From: an uncultured Dokdonia sp.
GTDB taxonomy: Bacteria > Bacteroidota > Bacteroidia > Flavobacteriales > Flavobacteriaceae
Assembly: GCF_947492815.1 (NCBI RefSeq)
Contig: NZ_CANLOB010000001.1
Span: 186,001-250,000, forward strand
Length of the DNA stretch: 64,000 bases
Reading direction: 5' to 3'
Of the stretch, positions 41,613-50,109 are shown piece by piece (position 1 is the stretch's first letter; every line of letters starts with the position of its first letter). Under the pieces are notes generated by a model. The model worked only from the letters and a program-made list of their open reading frames with translations, ran no database searches and was not told the origin of the DNA. The position numbers and the translations under genes are program-made.

Positions 41613-42755
41613 TTAAATCGAATTCAAAATTTCTGCAGCTTGCTCTAATGTCTCATCTGTTTTAGCAAAACAAAAACGTAACATTTTAAAATCTTCTTGA
41701 TCTAAATTAAATACAGATGTTGGTATAGAAGCAATCCCTTTTTCTTTAATCAGCCTTTCGGCGAAAACAATATCAGATTCTTCTGTAATAGCACTATAAT
41801 CTACTAATTGAAAATAGGTTCCTGAAGAAGGGGTCATTTTAAATCGAGAGCCTTTTATAAGATCTAAAAACAAATCCCTTTTACGTTGGTAAAATGCTCC
41901 TAATTCTAAATAATGATTAGGTGTTTTTAAATACTCAGCAAATGCTTTTTGTGTGGGATGATGCACAGAAAAAACAGCAAATTGATGTACTTTTTGAAAT
42001 TCATACATTAACTCTTTAGGCGCTACTGCATACCCCATTTTCCATCCTGTATTATGAAATGTCTTTCCAAAAGAAGCTGTTATAAAAGCTCTTTCGGCTA
42101 GCTTTGGGTATTTAGCGACGCTTTCGTGTGTAATCCCATCAAAGACAATATGCTCATATACTTCATCACTCAACAATATAATATTGGTTCCTTCTAAAAT
42201 AGTTTGTAAAGCAATCATATCTGCTTTTGTCAATACCGTTCCTGTAGGATTATGAGGCGTATTGATAATCAGCATTTTTGTAGCTGATGTGATGGCTTGC
42301 TGTACTACATTCCAATCTACCTTATAGTCTGGAGCTTTGAGCTGTATTGGCACTACCTTACCTCCATTTACTAAAATAGCAGGTTCATATGAATCATATG
42401 CAGGTTTTAGCACGATTACCTCATCACCTACATTTACAAAAGCAGATATGACAGTATAAATTGCCTGGGTAGCCCCTACAGTTGCCGTTACTTCTGTCTC
42501 TGGATGGTAGTCACTTCCATAAAGCGTATTTAGTTTTAAAGTTATTTGCTCTCTAAGACTATATACTCCTTGCATAGGCGCATATTGATTATGGCCAGAA
42601 GCCATCGCCTCGGTAACTAAGGCATGTAATTCAGGGTCTGTATCAAATCCTGGAAAGCCTTGTGAAAGATTAATAGCATTATGTGTATGTGCCATTTGCC
42701 CCATCACACTAAAAATAGAGTTGGTTACTTCGGGTAATTTGGAAGTGTTTCTCAT
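41613..42755 (-). CDS. PLP-dependent aminotransferase, methionine aminotransferase (YbdL)-like
   Basis: Class I/II fold-type I aminotransferase of the cytoplasm, 380 residues, full length. Blocks include the N-terminal NAINLSQGFPGFDTDPEL, YAPMQGVYSLRE, ATVGATQAIYTVISA, NTPHNPTGTVL, SDEVYEHIVFDG and the PLP-binding Lys in ASFGKTFHNTGWKMGY. The NLSQGFP start and GYAVAP fit the KAT/YbdL group, which transaminates methionine or kynurenine. No operon partner is evident; the closest gene upstream encodes DUF3109 (61 bases). Confidence 0.92.
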   Translation of the reverse strand: MRNTSKLPEVTNSIFSVMGQMAHTHNAINLSQGFPGFDTDPELHALVTEAMASGHNQYAPMQGVYSLREQITLKLNTLYGSDYHPETEVTATVGATQAIYTVISAFVNVGDEVIVLKPAYDSYEPAILVNGGKVVPIQLKAPDYKVDWNVVQQAITSATKMLIINTPHNPTGTVLTKADMIALQTILEGTNIILLSDEVYEHIVFDGITHESVAKYPKLAERAFITASFGKTFHNTGWKMGYAVAPKELMYEFQKVHQFAVFSVHHPTQKAFAEYLKTPNHYLELGAFYQRKRDLFLDLIKGSRFKMTPSSGTYFQLVDYSAITEESDIVFAERLIKEKGIASIPTSVFNLDQEDFKMLRFCFAKTDETLEQAAEILNSI

Positions 42756-42816
42756 AGTGTATTCATTTCATTTAGAAGCACAGGCAGTATAAATTAACAG
42801 GTATGGTTGTTTGACC

Positions 42817-43386
42817 TTATTTTTGAAGTTCTGCTGCAGCTTTTTCTAGTTCCTTATACCAGGCTTCTCCAAACTTACGTACAAGCGCATCTTTTGTAAA
42901 TTTATATACTGGAACCTGTAATTCTTTTCCTAAGGTACACGCATCATCGCAAATAGGCCATTTATGATAATTTACTGCCGAAAACGAACTATACTTTTGT
43001 ACTCTAACTGGGTATAAATGACATGATATAGGCTTCTTAAAAGTGACTTTTCCTGCATTATATGCATCCTCTATCCCACAACTAGCAAAACCTTTGTCAT
43101 TAAATGTGACATAGGCACATTCGGCACCATTTACTAAGGTAGTTTCAAGATCTCCCAAATCAGTTTTAATAGAAGTACCTTGTTCTTCTATTGCAGCAAT
43201 TCCTTCAGGTCTTAAAAAAGGTTTTACATCTTCATAAATAGCAGCTAAAGTCTCAACTTCATTCTCTTCAAGAGGGGCTCCAGCCTCACCAGCAATACAA
43301 CATTCTCCTTTACAAGCATTGAGATTGCACACGAAATCTTTTTCGATAATCTCTTCAGAAACAATAGTATTTTTAAGCTGAAACAT
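42817..43386 (-). CDS. DUF3109 family Cys-rich protein
   Basis: A 189-residue cytoplasmic protein of the conserved DUF3109 family, with no known function. The N-terminal VCNLNACKGECCIAGEAGAP carries four closely spaced Cys. Further Cys lie in GAECAYVTF, SCGIEDAYN, PISCHLYPVR and ICDDACTLGKEL, giving a likely zinc or iron-sulfur site. A TATCTTTG box four bases before the start points to a leaderless message. Confidence 0.9.
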   Translation of the reverse strand: MFQLKNTIVSEEIIEKDFVCNLNACKGECCIAGEAGAPLEENEVETLAAIYEDVKPFLRPEGIAAIEEQGTSIKTDLGDLETTLVNGAECAYVTFNDKGFASCGIEDAYNAGKVTFKKPISCHLYPVRVQKYSSFSAVNYHKWPICDDACTLGKELQVPVYKFTKDALVRKFGEAWYKELEKAAAELQK

Positions 43387-43390
43387 ATCA

Positions 43391-43398
43391 CAAAGATA
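43391..43398 (-). promoter_or_regulatory. -7 element TATCTTTG abutting the DUF3109 start
   Basis: Same eight bases and nearly the same distance to ATG as before the omega-amidase gene. Transcription would begin at about the start codon. Confidence 0.5.
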
Positions 43399-43500
43399 CC
43401 CCGAAAGTATGAGCTATAAAATAGCACTTTAAAGATTTAAAATAGGAATGATTAAACATACTTTTCCCTTTGAGACAAGCTATTTTTTTCTAATTTTCCA

Positions 43501-43550
43501 GTATACGCTTTCGTGTTTCGATAAACTCAACATAAACGTAGAACTCTGTC
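43501..43550. repeat. Composite repeat, copy B (palindrome half plus TTCGATAAAC tail)
   Basis: GTATACGCTTTCGTGTTTCG, then ATAAAC, CATAAAC and TGTC. It aligns with the reverse complement of copy A near 35.4 kb, differing at a minority of positions and by three inserted bases. Confidence 0.65.
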
Positions 43551-43656
43551 AAAAGCATATAAATTTACATATATTTTACTATAACTTTATATAGATTATA
43601 CAAGTAAGATCTTGCAATTTATAGTAATTTTGCCGCGCATTTTAAACCTTTAGGTT

Positions 43657-44238
43657 ATGAATTTTGATTTTAAAGAAATAACAGCGGCTACTATGATTTT
43701 ATTTGCCGTAATTGATATTGTGGGAAATATTCCTATTGTTATAAAATTACGTAAAAAGGCAGGGCATATTCAAAGTGCTAAGGCGTCTATCATTGCTTTA
43801 GTTATTATGATTGCTTTTGTTTTTTTAGGAGAACGTATTTTGAATGTTATAGGGGTGCAGGTAAATGAATTTGCAGTTGCGGGTTCTTTTATCTTATTTT
43901 TTATCGCCTTAGAAATGATTTTAGGTATTACATTATTTAAAGATGAAGAGGTAAGTCCTAAAACCGTAACGGTATTTCCACTAGCATTTCCATTACTTGC
44001 AGGACCTGGAAGTCTTACATCTTTAGTAGCTTTACGTGCAGAATATAAAATTGAAAATATCATTGTAGCCATCGCTATTAATATTTTACTGATCTATATT
44101 GTTCTAAAAACCTCTAGACATATTGAACGTTTTATGGGTAAAAATGGAATTGCTGTGATTCAAAAAGTTTTTGGCGTAATTTTGCTAGCCATTGCTGTAA
44201 AATTATTTACAGCTAATATTCAAGAACTATTTAAATAA
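43657..44238 (+). CDS. MarC family integral membrane protein
   Basis: A 193-residue inner-membrane protein of the MarC/UPF0056 family with about six membrane helices. Typical stretches are ATMILFAVIDIVGNIPIVI, FFIALEMILGITLF and FPLAFPLLAGPGSLTSL, the last being the family signature. Once thought to be a multidrug-resistance protein, its actual function is unclear. It is followed after six bases by a small membrane protein, probably co-transcribed. A composite repeat lies in the ~270-base region upstream. Confidence 0.92.
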   Translation: MNFDFKEITAATMILFAVIDIVGNIPIVIKLRKKAGHIQSAKASIIALVIMIAFVFLGERILNVIGVQVNEFAVAGSFILFFIALEMILGITLFKDEEVSPKTVTVFPLAFPLLAGPGSLTSLVALRAEYKIENIIVAIAINILLIYIVLKTSRHIERFMGKNGIAVIQKVFGVILLAIAVKLFTANIQELFK

Positions 44239-44244
44239 AAACAT

Positions 44245-44460
44245 ATGCGTATTGCTATTCCTATATTTATTACCCTTGCCGCTATATTACTCATTTATAA
44301 TATAACAAAAGTTGATTATGATGCTCCTTTTCAAGGTAATAGCTCTGTTGCTCTTATTGGTATATTAGGAAGTGCATGTGCTATTATTTTACTATTTATT
44401 CTTCAAATCTCTAGAAAGATTGCAAGAAAACAGAAAGAACAAAAAAGAAGCGCTAAATAA
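44245..44460 (+). CDS. Small two-helix membrane protein
   Basis: A 71-residue protein with two membrane helices (IAIPIFITLAAILLIYNI and VALIGILGSACAIILLFILQI) and a basic C-terminal tail ending in KRSAK. No family recognised. It starts six bases after marC and probably depends on its promoter. Confidence 0.7.
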   Translation: MRIAIPIFITLAAILLIYNITKVDYDAPFQGNSSVALIGILGSACAIILLFILQISRKIARKQKEQKRSAK

Positions 44461-44472
44461 GTATAATACGTA

Positions 44473-44766
44473 TTAAAACAGGTATATAAGTTCTGGCTTA
44501 TATATTTCTAATCCTATACCTACGAGAAGGGTTATAATAGATAGGATGGTAAATATTTTATGTAATTTCTGGTATAATAAATTGCGTTTTAGTTTTTGCT
44601 TTAGTTTGTCATCATCTAGCTTATTCATTTCTTCTATTACTGTTTCTGCCGGAAGATAGAATGGGCTTACAGATATTCCATTTGAAATAAATAGTTTGGC
44701 ACTGTTATCTAATAGTCTAAAGATAACAGCAATAATAAACACAAAAACTGATGCAATTATAACCAT
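44473..44766 (-). CDS. Small two-helix membrane protein
   Basis: A 97-residue protein with an N-terminal membrane helix (IIASVFVFIIAVIFRLL), a charged middle (EEMNKLDDDKLKQKLKRNLL) and a C-terminal helix (IFTILSIITLLVGIGLEIY). Function unknown. It starts 13 bases after the S41 protease gene on the same strand and may be its operon partner. It converges with the small gene after marC. Confidence 0.68.
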   Translation of the reverse strand: MVIIASVFVFIIAVIFRLLDNSAKLFISNGISVSPFYLPAETVIEEMNKLDDDKLKQKLKRNLLYQKLHKIFTILSIITLLVGIGLEIYKPELIYLF

Positions 44767-44779
44767 AATAGTATATCCC

Positions 44780-46366
44780 CTAATTAGTACTTATGCTTAT
44801 GACTTTTTGAATAATCGCATCATCTTGATTAACAATTTGTTCAAAAGCATTATTACCGAAGAGCTGTTTTGCCATAGTGGCTTTTAGGTAGCTTTTATAA
44901 ACATCCCTATAATCTTTTGCTCTTAAATTAATTCCCCTTAATTGGGCGTAAGATATAAAATCTTCTACAATTGTGTCAGATATCGTAATTTCATTTTGAA
45001 ATTCTTCTAGAGAGAGGTTATTATAAAATGAGCGATCTTTTTCTAATTCTTCAAAAATAAACATACGCATATCTCCTGATCTGAGTAAATAATTAAGATT
45101 ACGCATCTCAAAATCTATATTTTTAGGCACAAAAACATCAGGAATAATTCCGCCTCCTCCATACACCACCTTACCTAACGGAGTTTTAAATTTAAGTGAG
45201 TCTGCTACTTTGATACTATCTGCACTTCGTAGTTCTCCATTTTCATAACGTTCTAAGTAATCTTCAAAATAGTCTTTATTCCCTAACTCATAAGGTCTTT
45301 GAATAGACCTCCCTGTAGGTGTATAATATCTAGCAATTGTAAGTCTTACTGCACTACCATCTCCTAGAGACATCTCTCTTTGCACAAGTCCTTTTCCAAA
45401 CGATCTTCTACCTATAATGAGTCCTTTGTCATTATCTTGCAATGCGCCTGCTACAATTTCACTAGCAGAAGCTGAGTTTTCATTAATAAGAATAAATACT
45501 TCTCCATCTTCAAAAAGTCCACCCCTATTTGAATAGGTTTTGTTTATTTTTCCTGTCTTATTTTTAGTAAACAAGATAAGTTTATTTTTTTTCAAGAACT
45601 CATCAGCAATTGCTTCGGCGCTAGCGACATATCCCCCTGGGTTATCTCTTAAATCAAGCGCTAATTGTGTTGCTCCTTGTGATTTAAGATCTTTCAATGC
45701 TTTTTTAAATTCATCATAGGTAGATTCTGCAAATCTATTAATCTTGATATACCCTAATTCATCTGTAAGCATATAGCTCCCTATAACACTGGATATAGGA
45801 ACCAAATCTCTTTTTACACGATAGGGAATAAGTACATCTTCCCCTTGTCTCTTTACCTTAAGATTTACAGAAGTATTGACACGACCTTTTAAAATTTTTG
45901 ATAAAGAATCATCACCGATAGCTTTTCCTGAAAGAGGGATATCATCAGCATAGACAATACGATCTCCTGCACGTATACCTACTTTAGCACTAGGACCACC
46001 TTCTATTGCTTGAATAACTGCAATTGAATCTTTATAGGGATAAAAGCGAATACCTATTCCTACAAAATCACCCTTCATGTTTTCTTCAATTCTTTTTAGC
46101 TCTTCTGGCGGTATATATGTAGAATGTGGATCAAGATTATCTAAAATCCCATTAACAGTTACATCAACAATACTGTCTGTATTTACAGTATCTACATACT
46201 CATAATCTATATAGTCAATAAGTTTATTAAGTTTTTCTTTCTTAGCGTTTGAACTAAAAAAAGCCGTATCTGTAGAAGATCCTATATTTAAAAAACTACC
46301 TAAGAGAATTCCTAAAGCAATTCCTAAGCTAAAAAGGAGGGGTACGTATTTCTTTTTTAATTTCAT
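44780..46366 (-). CDS. C-terminal processing peptidase (S41 family)
   Basis: A 528-residue periplasmic/inner-membrane serine protease. The N-terminal membrane anchor or signal is LLFSLGIALGILLGSFL. A PDZ domain occupies ~90-170 (FVGIGIRFYPYKD, VGIRAGDRIVYADD). The peptidase domain holds LALDLRDNPGGYV, the nucleophile Ser in INENSASASEIVAGAL and the Lys in GRRSFGKGLVQ. The C-terminal helical domain is typical of Bacteroidota CTP proteins. Its start overlaps the dCMP deaminase stop by one base. Confidence 0.95.
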   Translation of the reverse strand: MKLKKKYVPLLFSLGIALGILLGSFLNIGSSTDTAFFSSNAKKEKLNKLIDYIDYEYVDTVNTDSIVDVTVNGILDNLDPHSTYIPPEELKRIEENMKGDFVGIGIRFYPYKDSIAVIQAIEGGPSAKVGIRAGDRIVYADDIPLSGKAIGDDSLSKILKGRVNTSVNLKVKRQGEDVLIPYRVKRDLVPISSVIGSYMLTDELGYIKINRFAESTYDEFKKALKDLKSQGATQLALDLRDNPGGYVASAEAIADEFLKKNKLILFTKNKTGKINKTYSNRGGLFEDGEVFILINENSASASEIVAGALQDNDKGLIIGRRSFGKGLVQREMSLGDGSAVRLTIARYYTPTGRSIQRPYELGNKDYFEDYLERYENGELRSADSIKVADSLKFKTPLGKVVYGGGGIIPDVFVPKNIDFEMRNLNYLLRSGDMRMFIFEELEKDRSFYNNLSLEEFQNEITISDTIVEDFISYAQLRGINLRAKDYRDVYKSYLKATMAKQLFGNNAFEQIVNQDDAIIQKVISISTN

Positions 46367-46794
46367 TAATCTTCTAAATTTGAAAGATGTACTATCTCAA
46401 CGCCTGCTTTTTCTAAAAATTTCACACCACTCTGATCTTTATAACCTTCTTTAAACACAACACGTTTAATTCCTGCTTGATGAATAAGTTTGCTACATTC
46501 TTTACAAGGGCTTAATGTAATGTATAATGTTGCTCCATTACAGGATTGTGTAGACGATGCTACTTTTAAAATAGCATTTGCTTCGGCGTGTAAAACATAC
46601 CATTTTGTATAGCCTTCTTCATCCTCGCAAAAATTTTCAAAACCTGTAGGTGTGCCATTATATCCATCTGATATAATCATTTTATCCTTCACAATGATTG
46701 CCCCTACTTGTTTACGCTCACAATAAGATAATCTACCCCATTCCCTTGCCATTCTCAAATATGCGATATCGTATTTATGTTGCTTTGAAGCCAT
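46366..46794 (-). CDS. dCMP deaminase (deoxycytidylate deaminase)
   Basis: A 142-residue zinc enzyme converting dCMP to dUMP for thymidylate synthesis; the family also includes the competence-locus ComEB. Zinc and catalytic residues are in LHAEANAILKVAS (His, Glu) and LSPCKECSKLIH (two Cys). The N-terminal WGRLSYCERKQVGAIIVKD and GYNGTPTGFENFCED are family signatures. It overlaps the S41 protease gene by one base, an odd but common flavobacterial pairing. Confidence 0.94.
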   Translation of the reverse strand: MASKQHKYDIAYLRMAREWGRLSYCERKQVGAIIVKDKMIISDGYNGTPTGFENFCEDEEGYTKWYVLHAEANAILKVASSTQSCNGATLYITLSPCKECSKLIHQAGIKRVVFKEGYKDQSGVKFLEKAGVEIVHLSNLED

Positions 46795-46812
46795 ATATTT
46801 TAATGTGCGGTG

Positions 46813-46832
46813 TACGCTTTCGCGAAAGCGTA
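46813..46832. repeat. Dispersed palindrome, intergenic
   Basis: Twenty-base perfect palindrome with TACG/CGTA arms followed by TAAAAAAT, upstream of the dCMP deaminase gene. The A-run is on the wrong side for a plus-strand terminator. Confidence 0.87.
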
Positions 46833-46895
46833 TAAAAAATAAATTAATTTATAAGCACTAAAGTAAGTGCCTCTTACGTGATATGCAATCGATTA

Positions 46896-47489
46896 TTAAA
46901 TATTTAACGCAATTAGTGCGTTTCTAAAGATGGGAATCGCAACACCAATAACAATTGCAGAAACAACCATCACCCAATCTCTTAGTGAAAAACGAAACAC
47001 AAACTGTCCTAAAAAACTAACAATTAATACTAAAAGCACAATAATAACTTGAGAAGCTTCTATCCCTAATGTATATTCTAACAAGGGTACAAACTTATGA
47101 TCACTACTAGCCGTCATCATTTTGAAATACGTAGAAAATCCAAAACCATGAATGAGCCCAAAGAATAAAGTACTTATAAAATAGACTCCTATTTGTTCTT
47201 TTCTCCCTTTTTTACCTGCTGTAAAAATATTGTAAAACGCTGTTATCAAAATGGTCACAGGAATTAAAAACTCTATAATTGTCGTGTTAATTTTAACAAC
47301 TTCATAGGCCGATAAGCTCAATGATATAGTGTGTCCTACTGTAAATATAGTTACTAACGACAGTAATCTTTTCCAACTAGAAAAGGTATAAGGGACCGTC
47401 AAGACAATAATAAATAGGATGTGATCATACGCATTCCAATCCAACACATGAAGAAGACCTTCTTTAAAATAAAACCAAAAAGAATCCAT
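46896..47489 (-). CDS. HupE/UreJ family membrane protein
   Basis: A 197-residue inner-membrane protein with six or so helices. Family signs are GLLHVLDWNAYDHILFIIVL (His and Asp near the N-terminus), TVGHTISLSLSAY and FFGLIHGFGFSTYF. HupE/UreJ proteins are linked elsewhere to nickel or cobalt supply, but no urease or hydrogenase is in the window. It has its own promoter (TACATTTG), divergent from that of the TerB gene. Confidence 0.9.
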   Translation of the reverse strand: MDSFWFYFKEGLLHVLDWNAYDHILFIIVLTVPYTFSSWKRLLSLVTIFTVGHTISLSLSAYEVVKINTTIIEFLIPVTILITAFYNIFTAGKKGRKEQIGVYFISTLFFGLIHGFGFSTYFKMMTASSDHKFVPLLEYTLGIEASQVIIVLLVLIVSFLGQFVFRFSLRDWVMVVSAIVIGVAIPIFRNALIALNI

Positions 47490-47512
47490 TAAAAATATAT
47501 TAGGGAGTTTTC

Positions 47513-47520
47513 CAAATGTA
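47513..47520 (-). promoter_or_regulatory. -7 element TACATTTG of the HupE/UreJ gene
   Basis: TAnnTTTG match 24 bases before the ATG, with a TTG on the same strand 16 bases further upstream. Confidence 0.5.
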
Positions 47521-47546
47521 CAAATTAAAAATGATGCAAGAATAGC

Positions 47547-47554
47547 TATATTTG
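47547..47554 (+). promoter_or_regulatory. -7 element TATATTTG of the TerB gene
   Basis: TAnnTTTG match 24 bases before the ATG at 47579. It overlaps the TTG start proposed in the ORF track, which is therefore unlikely. Divergent with the HupE/UreJ promoter. Confidence 0.5.
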
Positions 47555-47578
47555 CGACTTAATTATAAAGATAAAACT

Positions 47579-48010
47579 ATGTCTATTTCAGATTTGTATG
47601 ATAGCGGTTTCCGCAAGCGTAATGAAGATCATTTTGCAGCAATGGTACGTATTGCAATGAGTGATACCATCATTACTGAAGATGAAAAAAAATTCCTAGA
47701 TAGAACAGCTCGTAATCTTGATATTTCAGAAGAAGATTACAAAGCAATATTAAAAGATTATAAGACACATAAAATTAATCCTCCTATCACTTATGAGAGT
47801 CGTCTAGAGCGTCTTTTTGACTTAGGAAGAATGGTTTTTGCTGATCATGAGCTTGGTGACAAGCAAACTATTATGCTCGAAAGGCTTGCTGTAGGTTTAG
47901 GGTTTACAGTAAATAATGTAAAATATGTTGTTGACAAGGCACTATCGCTTGTTAATGAAGGAGTAGATCTAGATACTTTTAAGGAAGAAATCAAATTGAT
48001 GAATCGTTAA
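47579..48010 (+). CDS. TerB-family protein
   Basis: A 143-residue cytoplasmic all-helical protein of the TerB/DjlA-N family, as seen in tellurite-resistance systems. The pattern of acidic, metal-ligand-like residues is MVRIAMSDTIITEDEKKFLD in the first half and DLGRMVFADHELGDKQTIML in the second. I start at ATG 47579, since the track start lies in the promoter box. It is the only ter-type gene here, so a general stress or metal-binding role is more likely than tellurite resistance. Confidence 0.86.
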   Translation: MSISDLYDSGFRKRNEDHFAAMVRIAMSDTIITEDEKKFLDRTARNLDISEEDYKAILKDYKTHKINPPITYESRLERLFDLGRMVFADHELGDKQTIMLERLAVGLGFTVNNVKYVVDKALSLVNEGVDLDTFKEEIKLMNR

Positions 48011-48023
48011 TAATACATATTCA

Positions 48024-48057
48024 ATAAAAAAAGCGGCATATGTGCCGCTTTTTTTAT
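48024..48057. terminator. Bidirectional terminator between TerB and hybrid kinase genes
   Basis: Perfect 15-base arms (ATAAAAAAAGCGGCA / TGCCGCTTTTTTTAT) with a four-base loop, A-run on one side and T-run on the other, so it works on both strands. It overlaps the stop codon of the hybrid kinase gene. Confidence 0.9.
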
Positions 48058-49622
48058 TCTTTTACTTCTTCCTTCTTTTTATTCTTATAGCGATGTAATA
48101 ACCTATCTATTGTTTTAAACAAAATCTCAGCATTTATTGGTTTTGTTAAATAGGCATTCATCCCACTTTCTTTTGCAGCATCTCTCTCTTCTTCTGTAGT
48201 TCGTGCTGTGAGAGCAATAATAGGAATTTTCTTTATTTTCTTATCACTGTGATTTCGAATTCGCATTGCTGCATCATATCCATCCATAATAGGCATAGAA
48301 AGGTCCATTAAAACAAGGTCGTATTGATATTTTTCAAGAAATAAAACAACTTGTTCTCCATTTTTTGCAATATCTAAACTATAGCTTCCTTCATCTGCAA
48401 AAAGACGCATCATCAGAAGCTGATTTACCTCTATATCTTCTCCTAAAAGAATACGATATTTTCTCTTTTTTGATCCTCCTATTCTTTTTTCTGATTTTTT
48501 TATGCGCGAAATTTCTTTTTCTTCCTTCTGATCATGAGAAACTCCCATAAAAATTGTAAACTTAAATGTAGACCCCTCACCTTCCATACTTTGTACCTCT
48601 AGGTCACTCTCCATTAATTGCGTAAGCTGTTTTACAATACTAAGTCCCAATCCAGAACCACCAAATAAACCACGTTTTTCTAATTGTGTGAAACTTTCAA
48701 AAATGGTAGTAAGGTGCTCTTTAGGTATTCCTATTCCTGTGTCTATAATTTCAAAAGTTACAGGAATACGACGCATATTACGTGAATTAGTAGATACACG
48801 TAATGTAACCGTACCTTGATGGGTAAATTTCAAGGCATTTTCAAGCAAATTGATCAAAATTTGATTTAGCCTAAGTTGATCTCCAATAAGAAAACGAGGA
48901 AGATTTGTTCCAATATCAGATACAAACTTTAACCGTTTTTCCTCAGCTTGTAATTCATATGTTTTTATAAGTGATTCTGTAAATCTTCTAAAATTAAATC
49001 GTTTGTTTTTTATCTCAAGTCTACCAGCTTCTATCTTTGAAATATCTAAAAGATCATCTACAATAGAAACAAGGTTTTTAGAAGAATCTTTAATAATACC
49101 TATTAAATCTAACTGCTCTCTATCTAAGTTTGTATTTTCAAGTACACTAAGAAAACCTAAAATACTATTAAGAGGTGTTCTAATTTCATGACTAACATTT
49201 GCTAGAAATTTATTCTTAAATCCTCTTTGAACGTTTAGCTCGTGATTAAGCTCTTGCGTAATATTAAAATTTATAATAGATTCATTACGCACTTGTTTTA
49301 TCTGATGCACTGTTTTGTAATGATCTGTAAGATCTTCTACAAACAATACTACTTGCTTTTTTTCAAAATGGACGACAGTTCTTATATCATAAAAACATGT
49401 TTTCCCTTTCACTTCCATTTGTACACAATAGAATTTTTGTTCTTTTCTATCGTCATCAAAAAGAGATGAAATCACATGAAAGAATGGGTGAAAGTCGGTG
49501 ATATCAGAATCCTTCTTTATATAAAACAAAGAGTTATCTGTTTCTAAAACTCGATTTGTACTATCTAAAATAAGTATCTGAGTGGTGTTCTCTAAAAATT
49601 CTTGTCTAAGCTTATCAAGCAT
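48054..49622 (-). CDS. Hybrid histidine kinase/response regulator
   Basis: A 522-residue soluble hybrid kinase from ATG 49622. Residues ~1-120 form a PAS-like sensor (ILILDSTNRVLETDNSLFYI, YCVQMEVKGKTCFYDIRTVV). The HisKA dimer has the phospho-His in FLANVSHEIRTPLNSILGFL. The ATPase has ILINLLENALKFT, DTGIGIPKEHL and GSGLGLSIVKQL. A C-terminal receiver has the phospho-Asp in LVLMDLSMPIMDGYDAA and the Lys in YLTKPINAEI. There is no membrane segment. It is the last gene of an operon with a Rab-like GTPase, whose coding end it overlaps by 8 bases, so kinase activity may be set by GTPase state. Confidence 0.94.
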   Translation of the reverse strand: MLDKLRQEFLENTTQILILDSTNRVLETDNSLFYIKKDSDITDFHPFFHVISSLFDDDRKEQKFYCVQMEVKGKTCFYDIRTVVHFEKKQVVLFVEDLTDHYKTVHQIKQVRNESIINFNITQELNHELNVQRGFKNKFLANVSHEIRTPLNSILGFLSVLENTNLDREQLDLIGIIKDSSKNLVSIVDDLLDISKIEAGRLEIKNKRFNFRRFTESLIKTYELQAEEKRLKFVSDIGTNLPRFLIGDQLRLNQILINLLENALKFTHQGTVTLRVSTNSRNMRRIPVTFEIIDTGIGIPKEHLTTIFESFTQLEKRGLFGGSGLGLSIVKQLTQLMESDLEVQSMEGEGSTFKFTIFMGVSHDQKEEKEISRIKKSEKRIGGSKKRKYRILLGEDIEVNQLLMMRLFADEGSYSLDIAKNGEQVVLFLEKYQYDLVLMDLSMPIMDGYDAAMRIRNHSDKKIKKIPIIALTARTTEEERDAAKESGMNAYLTKPINAEILFKTIDRLLHRYKNKKKEEVKE

Positions 49623-50109
49623 TCTCAAGTAATTGTGCTGCTACATTTTCGAACAGCAATTCAACATTTTCTCCAGTTTTAGCACTAGAAAGATAAGAAT
49701 GCTGAATATCTTGTGCTTTTAATTCATTTAAAATTACTTCAGGATCGACCAAATCCACTTTATTGCCGATAATGTGCACAGAAATATGAGGATATTTCTC
49801 TTTTAAATGTTCTAAGTTATATTTTATGTCACTATAAGTAACTGGTCTAGAAGCATCAAAAACATAAATAAAGCTAGAAGCACCCATAAGATAGGAGGGT
49901 CTATATTTTGTAAAATCGTCTGTTCCTTCAACATCCCATATAACTAACGTAACACTCTCTTTTTCTAGGTGCACTTCTTTCTTCATGATATGAACCCCAA
50001 TAGTAACAGTATAGCTTTCTGAAAAGGTATTTTCTACAAAACGCCTAAGAAGTGAAGATTTTCCTACACCAAAATGCCCTAACAGTACAACTTTTTTAGA
50101 TACGCTCAT
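49615..50109 (-). CDS. Rab/Ras-like small GTPase
   Basis: A 164-residue GTPase of the prokaryotic Rab-like group. G1 is LLGHFGVGKSSLLRRF. The switch I Thr is probably in TVTIGVHIMKKE. G3 is WDVEGTDDF, where the Ras/Rab WDTAG has become WDVEG, so the usual Gln is not in place. G4 is NKVD and G5 SSAK. There is no C-terminal Cys for prenylation. It sits between a putative longin/roadblock-like gene (14-base overlap) and a hybrid kinase gene (8-base overlap), so all three are translationally coupled. Comparable to MglA-MglB pairs in logic, though not MglA itself. Confidence 0.9.
   Translation of the reverse strand: MSVSKKVVLLGHFGVGKSSLLRRFVENTFSESYTVTIGVHIMKKEVHLEKESVTLVIWDVEGTDDFTKYRPSYLMGASSFIYVFDASRPVTYSDIKYNLEHLKEKYPHISVHIIGNKVDLVDPEVILNELKAQDIQHSYLSSAKTGENVELLFENVAAQLLENA

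Noticed and set aside
47552-47578. TTG start of the TerB gene as given in the ORF track
   Set aside because: It lies in the TATATTTG box; the ATG at 47579 gives a normal TerB-type N-terminus.
47579-48010. Tellurite resistance operon
   Set aside because: Only a TerB-like protein is present; no TerC, TerD or TerZ type genes nearby.
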